NCBI GenBank assembly: GCA_963712055.1
Contig: CAVQGN010000001.1
Location: forward strand, 1 to 64,000
Origin: JAHBVL01 sp963712055
GTDB lineage: Bacteria > Chloroflexota > Chloroflexia > Thermomicrobiales > UBA6265
Reading direction: 5' to 3'
DNA length: 64,000 bases
The notes beneath the pieces are model-generated. The model was not told the DNA's origin. It made no database searches and saw only the letters and a program-made list of their open reading frames with translations. Of the stretch, positions 44,608-53,589 are shown piece by piece; position 1 is the stretch's first letter, and the number at the start of each line of letters is the position of its first letter. The position numbers and the translations under genes are program-made.

Positions 44608-46548
44608 ATGGAAACGGCGTCCAGGCATTTGCTTGGCAAAGGCTTGAGCCTGCTCCTGGCTTTGGCCATCGCAGGCAGTGCCATTGTTGAAACCGTGACG
44701 ATGTCGGCAGCCCAAACCCCAGAACCAGTGGTGAGCGGAACGCTCGGCTCCCGGTCGGCCGAAACCGTGCCTGAGGGAGCGGATGTGCTCATTGCTCTCG
44801 AAGGCAACCCGCTTGCGGATCAGCGCCTTATGCTGAACGAACTTCTTCTCAGAGCGACATTGCCTGCAGAGGTATCCAGTCTCGACCTCGGGTCGATCCT
44901 CCCAGGCATTGATCTGTTGGCCGCTATCGAACCGCTGCAGCCCTTCCTGGAAGGCGAGGTCTCTATTGCGGTCCTCGATGCTGGCAGCGCTTTGCCGACT
45001 GGGATTGCCGAAATCTCGCTCGACGATCCGCTCGCTTCACTTCAGGGGGCGAACCTCGATCAGGCCGTGCTGATACTGACTCCAGTCGGACTGGATGGTG
45101 TGGCTGGAGTCATTCAGTCGACAGTGACCGATGCTTTGGTCGCTGCTGGCCTGCCATTTGACCAGACCGAGGAGAACGGTTTGCCAGCCCTGATTATCTC
45201 CGGTTTAGCGCCGTTTGGCGGCGCGGACGTGGCATTGGCAGCAGTGGACGGACAGATCTTGATCGGATCGAGCACCGAAAGTCTGCGACCCTTTGTCGCC
45301 GTTGGCGCCGATCTCCAACCCTCCCTCGCTGACGATCCGCTCTTCCAGCAAGCGAAGACTGAACTTGCATCTGAGTCACTCATGTTCGGATATATCGATG
45401 GTCGAATCGATCTTTCGACGGTTTCGGACGCCATCATTGGTGCGGGTCTGCCGCTCTCACTTGACGATCTCATTCAGACATCAGGCGCTTTCGGGTTTTC
45501 GATTTCCGCAGCTCCGGAAGGTTTGCGCGCGGAAACGGTCGAGATTCCGGTTACTCGAATGGTGGCGCCGCCGAAGGGGCCGGCGGCTGACCTGACGTTT
45601 GCCGATCGGATTCCTGAAACCGCGCTCATTGTGGTGAACAGTTTCGCTCTCGGTGATTCGTTCGCCGCCAAAGTGGCCGAACAACTCCTTGCCGCCTTCG
45701 TGTTTCAACTGACGAGCGGAACGGGCGATTTACAGCCGGTGCCTGCTGATCAGATCGATGCGCAGTTCTCCGCGGTCGAACTTCTGCTTGGTTTCAACAT
45801 CGCTGATGACTTCATCCGTCAACTCAGCGGACCTTATGGTTTCGCGCTGCTCTCAATCGATCCGGTGAATCTGCCCGCGACCTCTGCCGTGCTTGTGTCT
45901 GAAATCGGCAACGCCGACGGTGTTGCGACGGCGATCACGGGACTTGGCCCTGTGATACAGGCCGCGGGTTCGGGAAATATCAGTGTCACCACACTGAATC
46001 TCGACGGTGCAACGTTTTCGAACGTCGAGATTACCCAGAACGGGGCTGCGGTGACCATCCAGGTCGGAGTGTCCGACGATCAATTGCTTGTTGGCACCGG
46101 GGATGGGCTGAATGCCTACACCAATGAAACAGCCTCACCCCTGAGCGGGAACTCCAGTTTCACGACTGCGCTGAGCCTGCTGCCAGATGAGTACGATGGC
46201 TGGGTGTATATGTCCGTGGACGAGGTGTTGAACAGCGTTCTGGCTTTGACCGGTCCCGGAGCTGGAAACGTTGATACTGGTGAACCAGACAGTGCTGAAC
46301 GTTGCGGCGAATTTGCGACTGCTGACGAGGCGCAGACAGCCTACGATCAAGATCCGGTGGCGAACTTCGATCTCGACGCTGATTTTGACGGCATCGCGTG
46401 TGAGGATTTCTTTGGAGAGAGCGCAGACGCTCTGGCTTCGCCGGAGGCGGTGCAATCGGAGGCCAGCGGACTCGGTCCCTTGGTACTTGTCAGCTGGAAG
46501 GACGGCGCGTACTCCCGCACGAGTTCGATTCTTCTCATCGGCGAATAG
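44608..46548 (+). CDS. Secreted DUF3352-like protein with an Excalibur-type calcium motif
   Basis: 646-residue exported protein of unknown function. A signal peptide covers about residues 8-36. The bulk resembles DUF3352, with repeated PEGADVLIALEGNPL-like and SFALGDSFAAKV segments of alternating strands. Near the C-terminus Cys566 and Cys598 enclose LDADFDGIAC, the DxDxDGxxC pattern of the Excalibur calcium-binding domain, embedded rather than terminal. ATG 44608 begins the signal peptide; the frame runs 15 codons further upstream. A role at the cell surface is likely, but nothing more can be said. Confidence 0.78.
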   Translation: METASRHLLGKGLSLLLALAIAGSAIVETVTMSAAQTPEPVVSGTLGSRSAETVPEGADVLIALEGNPLADQRLMLNELLLRATLPAEVSSLDLGSILPGIDLLAAIEPLQPFLEGEVSIAVLDAGSALPTGIAEISLDDPLASLQGANLDQAVLILTPVGLDGVAGVIQSTVTDALVAAGLPFDQTEENGLPALIISGLAPFGGADVALAAVDGQILIGSSTESLRPFVAVGADLQPSLADDPLFQQAKTELASESLMFGYIDGRIDLSTVSDAIIGAGLPLSLDDLIQTSGAFGFSISAAPEGLRAETVEIPVTRMVAPPKGPAADLTFADRIPETALIVVNSFALGDSFAAKVAEQLLAAFVFQLTSGTGDLQPVPADQIDAQFSAVELLLGFNIADDFIRQLSGPYGFALLSIDPVNLPATSAVLVSEIGNADGVATAITGLGPVIQAAGSGNISVTTLNLDGATFSNVEITQNGAAVTIQVGVSDDQLLVGTGDGLNAYTNETASPLSGNSSFTTALSLLPDEYDGWVYMSVDEVLNSVLALTGPGAGNVDTGEPDSAERCGEFATADEAQTAYDQDPVANFDLDADFDGIACEDFFGESADALASPEAVQSEASGLGPLVLVSWKDGAYSRTSSILLIGE

Positions 46549-46568
46549 CGAATCTGAAAGGAACATCA

Positions 46569-47645
46569 GTGGCGAAATCAGAAAACTCAACTGAGCAACC
46601 GGCATCTCTCGATTTGCTGAAATCACTCTGCATGACCCCTGGGATCCCCTCACGGGAGGATGCGGTCCGCGATATTGTGATTGATGCGATCCGACCCCTG
46701 ACTGACGCGATCTCGGTCGATGCTATGGGCAACGTGATTGCCACACGGATGGGCGACGGCGGTCCTTCCGTCATGATCGCTGCTCATATGGACGAGATCG
46801 GTTTCATTGTGAAGCATATCGATGACGCCGGCTTCATTCGCCTGCAGTCTCTTGGCGGGTTCGATTCGCGCGTGCTATTGGCCCAGCGAGTGCAGATCCA
46901 GACCCAATCTGGAGAAAGCGTTCCAGGGGTTCTGCAGTTCAGCGCCAAACCGATTCATTTGCTCGACGCCAGTGAAATCAAACCCCCGAAACTAGACGAT
47001 CTCTTCGTCGATACTGGCATGAGCGCCGACGCCGTGAAGGAGACTATTTCGCTCGGCGATATGGTGACCATGGAGCGTGAGTTCGTCGAGATGGGTGATT
47101 GCGTTGTCACCAAAGCGCTTGATGACCGGCTTGGTGTCTTTGTGATGATCGAAGCCATTCGCAAGTCGGGCAAGACGGCCGCCGATGTGTTCGCTGTTGC
47201 CACGACGCAGGAGGAAGTTGGTCTACGAGGAGCGAAAACCTCTGGCTACGCTGTCGAGCCCGATATCTCGATCGCGCTTGACATTACCCTTGCTATGGAC
47301 ATCCCGGAGTCCAAACCAGATTCGTACGTTACGACGATTGGCAATGGTGTCGCGATCAAGATCATGGACTCGTCGCATATCGGTCATCCGAAGCTCGTCC
47401 AACACATGCGGGACATCGCGACTGCCGAGGGCATTCCGTTCCAGATGGAAATCCTGCCACGAGGAGGAACAGACGCAGGGGCGACTCAGCTCGCCGGGCG
47501 CGGAAGCGTCGCGATCACGCTCTCTATTCCGTGTCGATATGTTCACACCGTCAATGAGATGGCAAGCCGAAGCGATATTCAGGCCACCATCGACCTGCTT
47601 GCGGCTTATTTGCGAGCGGCTGGAGATCGGTCCTATTCATACTAA
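46569..47645 (+). CDS. M42 family metallo-aminopeptidase
   Basis: Cytoplasmic dinuclear metal peptidase of the glutamyl-aminopeptidase/endoglucanase-M family, forming large tetrahedral shells in known members. Metal and catalytic motifs in order are AAHMDEIGF, KALDDRLG (bridging Asp), TTQEEVGLRG (catalytic and ligand Glu), ALDITLA (Asp) and the terminal CRYVHTVNE histidine. GTG 46569 follows AAGGAA. It trims peptides, fitting the peptide-uptake genes nearby. A second M42 protein lies at 60749-61807. Confidence 0.92.
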   Translation: MAKSENSTEQPASLDLLKSLCMTPGIPSREDAVRDIVIDAIRPLTDAISVDAMGNVIATRMGDGGPSVMIAAHMDEIGFIVKHIDDAGFIRLQSLGGFDSRVLLAQRVQIQTQSGESVPGVLQFSAKPIHLLDASEIKPPKLDDLFVDTGMSADAVKETISLGDMVTMEREFVEMGDCVVTKALDDRLGVFVMIEAIRKSGKTAADVFAVATTQEEVGLRGAKTSGYAVEPDISIALDITLAMDIPESKPDSYVTTIGNGVAIKIMDSSHIGHPKLVQHMRDIATAEGIPFQMEILPRGGTDAGATQLAGRGSVAITLSIPCRYVHTVNEMASRSDIQATIDLLAAYLRAAGDRSYSY

Positions 47646-47822
47646 ACGGAACCAGGGTTGGATTTGGCAGAAACCGCTCGTACGGGCTGCGCGTTAAACC
47701 TGGTAGTGACAATCTGGACCAGACAGCGACACGGAAAAGCGCGTTTGCTGATGTGGGAATAGCTTCCGGGTATGCTACTACGCAGATTCAGGACTCTTTG
47801 ATTTCAACAGGGGAGCTCGAAT

Positions 47823-49652
47823 ATGGCTGAAGAAAGAGAGAATCAGCAGGGAACGCCAGATATTGATCGCGGCGACGACGTTAGCGAAATTGTAGAAACG
47901 TTTCGAAAAACCTCACCGTCAGTCAATCGGCGTGATGTCTTGCGCTGGTCTGCGATCGCGGCCGGGGCAGTGGCTATGGGTCGCTCCGGAGTTGCTGCAG
48001 CTGGCAGTCATCCAGCCTTTGTTTCTCGAGGGCTTTTCCAGAGTGATGAGATCGAAGAGGGCGTCGAACTGATGGTGCCTTTCGATCCATTTGGGCAAGT
48101 CGTGACCCTCGATCCTCATCGCACGGTCAATTGGGGTCCGTTCTGGGTGATGTTTCCGAACGTCTGGAGCGGCTTGCTCCGCTATGACGAAAATGGCGCC
48201 GTGCTTGAGGACTTGGCGGAGAGCTATTCTGTCAGCGACGACGGTTTGACTTACACCTTCACCTTGAAACCTGATCTGACCTACGCGAATGGCAACCCGG
48301 TTGTGGCCGGCGATTTCATCACATCCTGGAAACGCGCGCTCGATCCGGCAAATCCGTCGCCAATGGTCGATTTCTTCTCGAAGGTCAAGGGATATCGCAA
48401 ATACCTGTCTGGCGAAAGCGACGAGATCGGTTTCGCCGCTCCTGACGAAACCACGGTAACGGTCGAGATCGCCAAACCGTATTCCTATTTCCCGTCGTTG
48501 ATGGCTGCCTTCGTCTGGGATGTTGTTGATCCGGCGATGATCGAAGAATTTGGCGACGACTTCCCGCTCAACGACGCTGGCACCGGTCCCTGGCGCTTCA
48601 CCGAGTTCGATCCAGCATCGACGCTAGTCATGGAGCCGAATACGAACCACTACGCGGGCAATTCGCCATCATTGGCCAAGCTCAGCTGGGTGCTCCTGAG
48701 TGGCCCAGAAGCCGCCAGAACCGCGCTTGATTTGTATCGCTCCGACGAGGTTGCGTCTGCAGATGTCCCCCTCTCCCTGATTTCGGAAGTCGAAGCCGAT
48801 GACGTCCTCTCAGCTGAGCTGTTCGAGATTTCTCCGCAAGGAAGCTCGCTTTCGATCGGGATGGACTTCAATCAGGAGCCGTTCAACGACGTAAGAGTCC
48901 GCCGAGCGGTTGCACAATCGATCGACCGTGATCTCTGGGCAAGTGATATCTGGGAGGGTTCGTTTGCTCCGGCTTCATCCTTCACTCCTCCAGTGTTGAG
49001 CCTCATTGCCAACTATGAAGCACCGGAAGGTTTGTCGTTCGATGCAGATAGCGCGAAAGCACTCCTGGCGGAAGCCGGATTCGAGAACCCCGAGGATTTG
49101 CCGGAGATCGTTTACTACCAGGCAGCTGAGGAATCGGACTCCGACAAAAGCCGCGCGCAGGCTCTGCTGGACATGATCAGGGACAACAGCGGGATCGACA
49201 TCCGTCTCGATACTACGCTGTCGCGCCAGCAGATTTCCGATCTCGAAGTCGACAACGGCGGACGCCAGTTCGATGTAGTCGGATGGTGGAATCTCTGGGA
49301 CACGCCACACATTCTCAACGAGGTCGGCTCCCCTGATTCGCCCTACATGCGTGGGGTCTTCAACTGGGACGCTGACAACGAGACCGCTGGCGAGTTCGAT
49401 CCTGGCGCTGACGCTAGTTCTTTCGAAAGCCTCTGCGATGATGCTGATCTCAGCCGCGACGAGGATGAACGCAACGCGTTGTTTGCCCAGGCAGAAGAGC
49501 TGTTGCTGGCTAACGCCGTCTACGTTCCCCTGGGATATTGGGTGCAGCGGTATGTTCAGAAACCATGGTTGCTTGGCACCAAACAAGGTCCCTGGACTGG
49601 TCGGTTGCCGGTCTGGTTCGATGCCGAAGTAGTGGTGAGCAAGCGGGGCTAA
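47823..49652 (+). CDS. Peptide-binding protein of an ABC transporter (SBP family 5)
   Basis: 609-residue extracellular solute-binding protein. The N-terminus has an acidic lead of 34 residues, then the twin-arginine motif NRRDVLRWSA (Arg36-Arg37) and a short hydrophobic helix, so Tat export is likely. The mature protein follows the family 5 pattern with PVVAGDFITSWKRALDP and VRRAVAQSIDRDLW. GGGGAG stands nine bases before ATG. No permease or ATPase gene is adjacent; it may serve the importer at 15999-22048 or use the orphan ATPases at 536-2643. Confidence 0.9.
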   Translation: MAEERENQQGTPDIDRGDDVSEIVETFRKTSPSVNRRDVLRWSAIAAGAVAMGRSGVAAAGSHPAFVSRGLFQSDEIEEGVELMVPFDPFGQVVTLDPHRTVNWGPFWVMFPNVWSGLLRYDENGAVLEDLAESYSVSDDGLTYTFTLKPDLTYANGNPVVAGDFITSWKRALDPANPSPMVDFFSKVKGYRKYLSGESDEIGFAAPDETTVTVEIAKPYSYFPSLMAAFVWDVVDPAMIEEFGDDFPLNDAGTGPWRFTEFDPASTLVMEPNTNHYAGNSPSLAKLSWVLLSGPEAARTALDLYRSDEVASADVPLSLISEVEADDVLSAELFEISPQGSSLSIGMDFNQEPFNDVRVRRAVAQSIDRDLWASDIWEGSFAPASSFTPPVLSLIANYEAPEGLSFDADSAKALLAEAGFENPEDLPEIVYYQAAEESDSDKSRAQALLDMIRDNSGIDIRLDTTLSRQQISDLEVDNGGRQFDVVGWWNLWDTPHILNEVGSPDSPYMRGVFNWDADNETAGEFDPGADASSFESLCDDADLSRDEDERNALFAQAEELLLANAVYVPLGYWVQRYVQKPWLLGTKQGPWTGRLPVWFDAEVVVSKRG

Positions 49653-49683
49653 ACGTTAACCCGCCTTCGACTTCACCGGATCC

Positions 49684-49719
49684 CCCCTCGTGATCATTGG
49701 AGCACGAGGGGTTCTCTTT
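49684..49719 (+). terminator. Terminator after the second binding protein
   Basis: CCCCTCGTG (49684-49692) pairs with CACGAGGGG (49703-49711) over a ten-base loop, followed by TTCTCTTT. Confidence 0.85.
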
Positions 49720-49863
49720 GCCGCGCATCTCAACAGAACTCGGCTTCGGGATACAATCCTGATCAGAAAAGCAATGGTTTGTGAGTGTCGGAGGCTGTGT
49801 GCGGCAGATTCGTTTCCGATCCGGAAAAGGTATCGGCGATTTCTCGTTTAGAGGCGTTCGTTG

Positions 49864-50682
49864 ATGTCGGACGGAACAATACTTGACATCGCGCTCGCTC
49901 TGATCGTTATCCTGGTGGCGACTATTGGGTATTTCCGCGGCGTCAGTCGCGGCTTGCTCGTGCTGGCGGGTCTCCTGCTCGGCTCCGAGTTTGCTCTCTG
50001 GTGGTCTGATTCCGTTGGTGACTGGTTTGCGGATCTCCTGAACAGTCCCGTTAGCGACACGCGGTTTGCGTGCGCGTTGGTTCTGCTGCTTTTGTCCGCC
50101 GTTTTTGCTGGGGTCATTCCTTCGAATCTGTTGGTCAGCGGCCCCGGTTCGAATCGGAGTCGAATCGGCGGGGTAGCAGTTGGGTTCTGGACTGCACTTC
50201 TCGGGATTGGTTTCACCATCCGCTTGTATGAGTTCTCGCATGAGGGAATGACGACGCCTGATCTGCTGATAAACAGTCGGATATCCCAGTTTACCTGGGA
50301 GCATTTTGATCAGGTGATTTTGTTCTCAGTGCTGACCGTCGCAGGTTTCGGATTGGTTGCCTGGATACTGGGACAAGAAGATTCGAAATCAAGTCAGACC
50401 GGAAGCATCGGAGCTCAATCCCGCAGCAAACCGGCAATTGTCGCCCCGGAGAGGGAAACGGTCGCTGCATCCGTGGAAGTGAAGACCAAACCTTCAATTG
50501 AAGCGATTGCTGGACGCGAGCCAGCCAACCGCGGAATCGACCGCGCCATACCAATCGAAGACCAACCGCCAGAGGTCAACGATTTCCTCGAGGAAACGGT
50601 CAGGCTCTTCTGTCCGAATTGCGGGATGGATGTCAAGCAAACCGATCTCTTCTGCCCTGATTGCGGAGCGGACCTGGAGTAG
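49864..50682 (+). CDS. CvpA-like membrane protein with C-terminal zinc ribbon
   Basis: 272 residues. Four hydrophobic helices in the first 165 residues start with ALALIVILVATIGYFRGVSRG, like the CvpA (colicin V production) family. A polar linker follows, then a zinc ribbon FCPNCGMDV...LFCPDCGADL with Cys250, Cys253, Cys264 and Cys267. CvpA proteins normally lack the ribbon, so this may be a fusion, and the similarity to CvpA is only moderate. ATG 49864 follows AGAGGCG; a TTG precedes it directly. Confidence 0.68.
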   Translation: MSDGTILDIALALIVILVATIGYFRGVSRGLLVLAGLLLGSEFALWWSDSVGDWFADLLNSPVSDTRFACALVLLLLSAVFAGVIPSNLLVSGPGSNRSRIGGVAVGFWTALLGIGFTIRLYEFSHEGMTTPDLLINSRISQFTWEHFDQVILFSVLTVAGFGLVAWILGQEDSKSSQTGSIGAQSRSKPAIVAPERETVAASVEVKTKPSIEAIAGREPANRGIDRAIPIEDQPPEVNDFLEETVRLFCPNCGMDVKQTDLFCPDCGADLE

Positions 50683-50689
50683 AGCCGCT

Positions 50690-51475
50690 TCAGACTGGGA
50701 TCGATAAGCCTCGAGTCATCAATCCGAATCGCAGATGATCACCGCCGTGAACCCGAAAAACTCGCGTTTCTGGAGCTCCCGCCTCCTCGAGTGCCGCACG
50801 GACGTCTGGCCCTGAGATCGAGCCGGCTGGAAACAGCACCGCCTCAGCATTCGACTTCAGAATTGATTGCGCTGGTTTGCCCGCAAGCTGACCGATAATT
50901 GCGGCTGGAGGATGAAGGTGGGCTGATTCCGACGCGTCACCATCTGACACGAGAAGAATGCTGGCAGGTCCCCGCTGTATTCGGGCCGACCAGGACTCCG
51001 ACTGCGTGGCAGCGGGAGTTGCCGTTCTGCCAATCTCGATCGTGACGTCGTCAGGAAGCTGGATCAACCGCGCCTCTTTGAGCACCTCATGAACTGGCAA
51101 TTGGGCGAAGAGCAACTCGGTCGCGTCGCCTATAGCGATTGCCATCCGCGGATTCAATATCCGGTGCGCTCGGGCTGCCAGCGAGATCGGCGCCGAATGC
51201 CCGGGCATGATCAGGAGATCGATTCGCGAGGTTCCCGGCTGCATCGAGCTGGCCATCGTGTTGGAGAAATCGCTCGGATTCGTCCCGTTCAAGATCAGGA
51301 CACGTGCGCCACCAGCTGAAACGAGAACGGAAAATGATGATCCACATCCGAGAATATCGACGCGAGGGGCATCGTTGGCGTACGTCCAGGCTCCACCGAC
51401 TGCCAACGTCCCGGTGAGTCCAACTCCGAACGCCAACGCGCCTTTGCCAGCCTCGCGACGGTTGATGCGAACCAT
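50690..51475 (-). CDS. Tat-exported protein of unknown function, weakly ComEC/MBL-like
   Basis: 261 residues beginning with a twin-arginine signal NRREAGKGALAFG (Arg6-Arg7) and a hydrophobic helix. The mature part alternates strands and helices, with VLILNGTNPSDF and IDLLIMPGHS resembling the start of the metallo-beta-lactamase-type domain of ComEC, but the HxHxDH metal motif is absent. It is the last gene of the selD-to-here cluster, 60 bases after the pseudokinase. Function not assigned. Confidence 0.6.
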   Translation of the reverse strand: MVRINRREAGKGALAFGVGLTGTLAVGGAWTYANDAPRVDILGCGSSFSVLVSAGGARVLILNGTNPSDFSNTMASSMQPGTSRIDLLIMPGHSAPISLAARAHRILNPRMAIAIGDATELLFAQLPVHEVLKEARLIQLPDDVTIEIGRTATPAATQSESWSARIQRGPASILLVSDGDASESAHLHPPAAIIGQLAGKPAQSILKSNAEAVLFPAGSISGPDVRAALEEAGAPETRVFRVHGGDHLRFGLMTRGLSIPV

Positions 51476-51535
51476 ATTTGCAGCGCTTTCGTTGAAGTCG
51501 GTAGATCAGCGATTTGGGCAGCGTAGCCGACGAGA

Positions 51536-52666
51536 CTATGAACGGGCAAGTCCGAACAGTTGGTCGAGTTCGTCCGGGATCAAACGCGCTGTTGCAGGAT
51601 CGTTGCCCATCGCGAAATAGATCACCGCGACGGTCAGCAAAACGGCAATTGAAGAGAGCAGGAACCAGCGACCATTGCTCGCGTGTAGAGACGTCACGTC
51701 AGGTTCTTCCCAGGCTTCAGCAGATGGGGGTGGAGCGGGCCACGATGTTCGCAGCTCGGCGCTGGTGGCCGGGTTCGATGCTGCCGGTGACGTGACTGAG
51801 GAAGAGGGAGCGAATGCGGGTAGGGCCGCACCTGGCGTACGGCGATCAGGAACGGTAGTGGACCATGCCGTGAGCGCTCGAGAGAACTCTCGCGGCGTTA
51901 CGATCTGCCCAGACGCTGAATCAGCCAGAGTCCGGCTGACGATCGTGCTGGCCCGAACCGGTATTCTGCCGTCGAGTTCTGAAGGCGGAATGATGACGTC
52001 AACGCTGCCAAGGGCGAATGGATCGACCTGACCCTGCTTCTGGGGCGGAATTCCGACCAGCATTTCGTAGGCAATCGCTGCGAGCGCATAGGTATCTGCG
52101 GCTCGCCCAGGCATGGAGGCTGAGCGGGAAGACCCAGGTTGATACGGAGATACTGAGTCATTTCGAGGTTGGGAGATACGAGACCGGTCACTGTCATCGC
52201 GACCGAAACCAGTGATTTTCGCCAACCCCGCTTCACTGACCATGATTACTTCGGGCACGAGCGACCCATGAAAGACGCCGGTCTGATGTGCCACTTCAAG
52301 TCCGGTCGCCACTTGCTCGATCAGAACGGCAACGTCATCGACGTCGAACGGACCCTCTTCGTCAATGATCAGTCGCAAGCGATCGGCGGGAAAATACTCC
52401 GAGATGAGAAATGGCACTCCATCCTGGTCACCAAGATCGAGCACGGCGAGGATGTTCCGATGGTGCAAAGTGGATGCGATCTGATAGCGGGTCCGAAAAT
52501 CGAGCAGACTTGCGTCAGTAAGTGTGGCGGCATGGTTCGGCATCGTGATCGTGACCGGCCGCTGCAACAACGCGTCGAAACCGAGAAACCGTTGTTCGGT
52601 TTCGGTTCCATCGAGACGTTGCTCGAGGCGGTAGCGACGATTCAACACGCGAAACTGCACGCACAT
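51536..52666 (-). CDS. Membrane pseudokinase (Ser/Thr kinase fold without catalytic residues)
   Basis: 376 residues. The first 275 follow the Hanks-type kinase order (glycine-loop region, HRNILAVLDLG, a helix with EVAHQTGVFH, DTYALAAIAYEMLVG), but each catalytic site is changed. The VAIK lysine is Thr41 (VTIT), HRD is H133-G-S and DFG is G153-F-G. It cannot be expected to transfer phosphate. A Pro/Ser-rich linker leads to one membrane helix (about 333-352) and a short outside tail without PASTA repeats. It lies 32 bases after ispE on the same strand. Confidence 0.85.
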   Translation of the reverse strand: MCVQFRVLNRRYRLEQRLDGTETEQRFLGFDALLQRPVTITMPNHAATLTDASLLDFRTRYQIASTLHHRNILAVLDLGDQDGVPFLISEYFPADRLRLIIDEEGPFDVDDVAVLIEQVATGLEVAHQTGVFHGSLVPEVIMVSEAGLAKITGFGRDDSDRSRISQPRNDSVSPYQPGSSRSASMPGRAADTYALAAIAYEMLVGIPPQKQGQVDPFALGSVDVIIPPSELDGRIPVRASTIVSRTLADSASGQIVTPREFSRALTAWSTTVPDRRTPGAALPAFAPSSSVTSPAASNPATSAELRTSWPAPPPSAEAWEEPDVTSLHASNGRWFLLSSIAVLLTVAVIYFAMGNDPATARLIPDELDQLFGLARS

Positions 52667-52698
52667 TCTCCGATCGAGCGGGATAACCCACCATGATC

Positions 52699-53589
52699 CT
52701 ACCCTGAAAACGCCTCGGAGAAGATGTTGGTTTCGCTCTCCATCGTAGGCAAGGGGCCCCGAATCGGACGGGCGATATGGAGCTGGCGCAACGGGAGATC
52801 GGCCGAGCGAACTGATCGAGCGGCATGGGCGGCATCGCTGAGAGTGGGGAAGGAGGCGAACAGCGTCGGACCAGCGCCGGAAAGCCGGATCGGGGCCTCG
52901 ATCAAGTTGACCATTCTCGCGTAGGTGTCAGCGAACTCCGGGGAAAGTTCTAGAAGTGGACGGAGAAACGCGTTGCTCTGATTGTGGCTCGTTTCACCGC
53001 CGAAATCCGCTCGGGCAGCAGTGAAGTCAGCCGGTTTCAACAGTGCGTAGAGCCTCCCGGTTTTCTGTTCCAACTCCAGAGCAGGCGTGGCAAGGAGGAT
53101 CCAGCCTGCTTCAGCGTGGAGCAAAGGTGCGACCTGGTCTCCACGCCCAGTCACGAGCGCTCTGCCGCCGGTCAGGAAAAATGGAACATCACTGCCAACG
53201 TTGGCGGCGGCAGTCTGCACTAATGGGCTGGACGGATCGAGATCCCACGCGCGGCAAAGCGCCAGAATCACAGCGCCGGCGTCGGCGCTCCCTCCGCCGA
53301 GACCGGCAGCAACCGGAATCCGTTTCTCGAGCGACATATCGAAATCGACTCGTCTCCCAGTCGCGGCAGTCATCTCGGTCGCGGCGCGGGTCATCAGGTT
53401 ACCCTCGGGGCGGAGATCCAGGCCGTACATTAGCAAGCGCCCTGATCCTGGCCAGGTCAGTTCGATCCGGTCGAACAGGCTTATCGTTTGGAAGATGCTC
53501 CAGATGTCGTGATAGCCGTCCGGTCGCTTGCCCGTGACCCTGAGATCGAGATTGACCTTTGCCGGTGCGAGAACGGAGATCGACTTCAT
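52699..53589 (-). CDS. ispE: 4-diphosphocytidyl-2-C-methyl-D-erythritol kinase
   Basis: GHMP kinase of the MEP isoprenoid pathway, phosphorylating the 2-hydroxyl of CDP-ME with ATP. Lys11 in APAKVNLDLRV starts the active site, and GLGGGSAD (96-103) is the GHMP phosphate loop; the C-terminal GAGPTLFASF motif is present. 296 residues is normal. Its ATG overlaps the rsmA stop by four bases, the widespread rsmA-ispE pairing. Confidence 0.95.
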   Translation of the reverse strand: MKSISVLAPAKVNLDLRVTGKRPDGYHDIWSIFQTISLFDRIELTWPGSGRLLMYGLDLRPEGNLMTRAATEMTAATGRRVDFDMSLEKRIPVAAGLGGGSADAGAVILALCRAWDLDPSSPLVQTAAANVGSDVPFFLTGGRALVTGRGDQVAPLLHAEAGWILLATPALELEQKTGRLYALLKPADFTAARADFGGETSHNQSNAFLRPLLELSPEFADTYARMVNLIEAPIRLSGAGPTLFASFPTLSDAAHAARSVRSADLPLRQLHIARPIRGPLPTMESETNIFSEAFSG

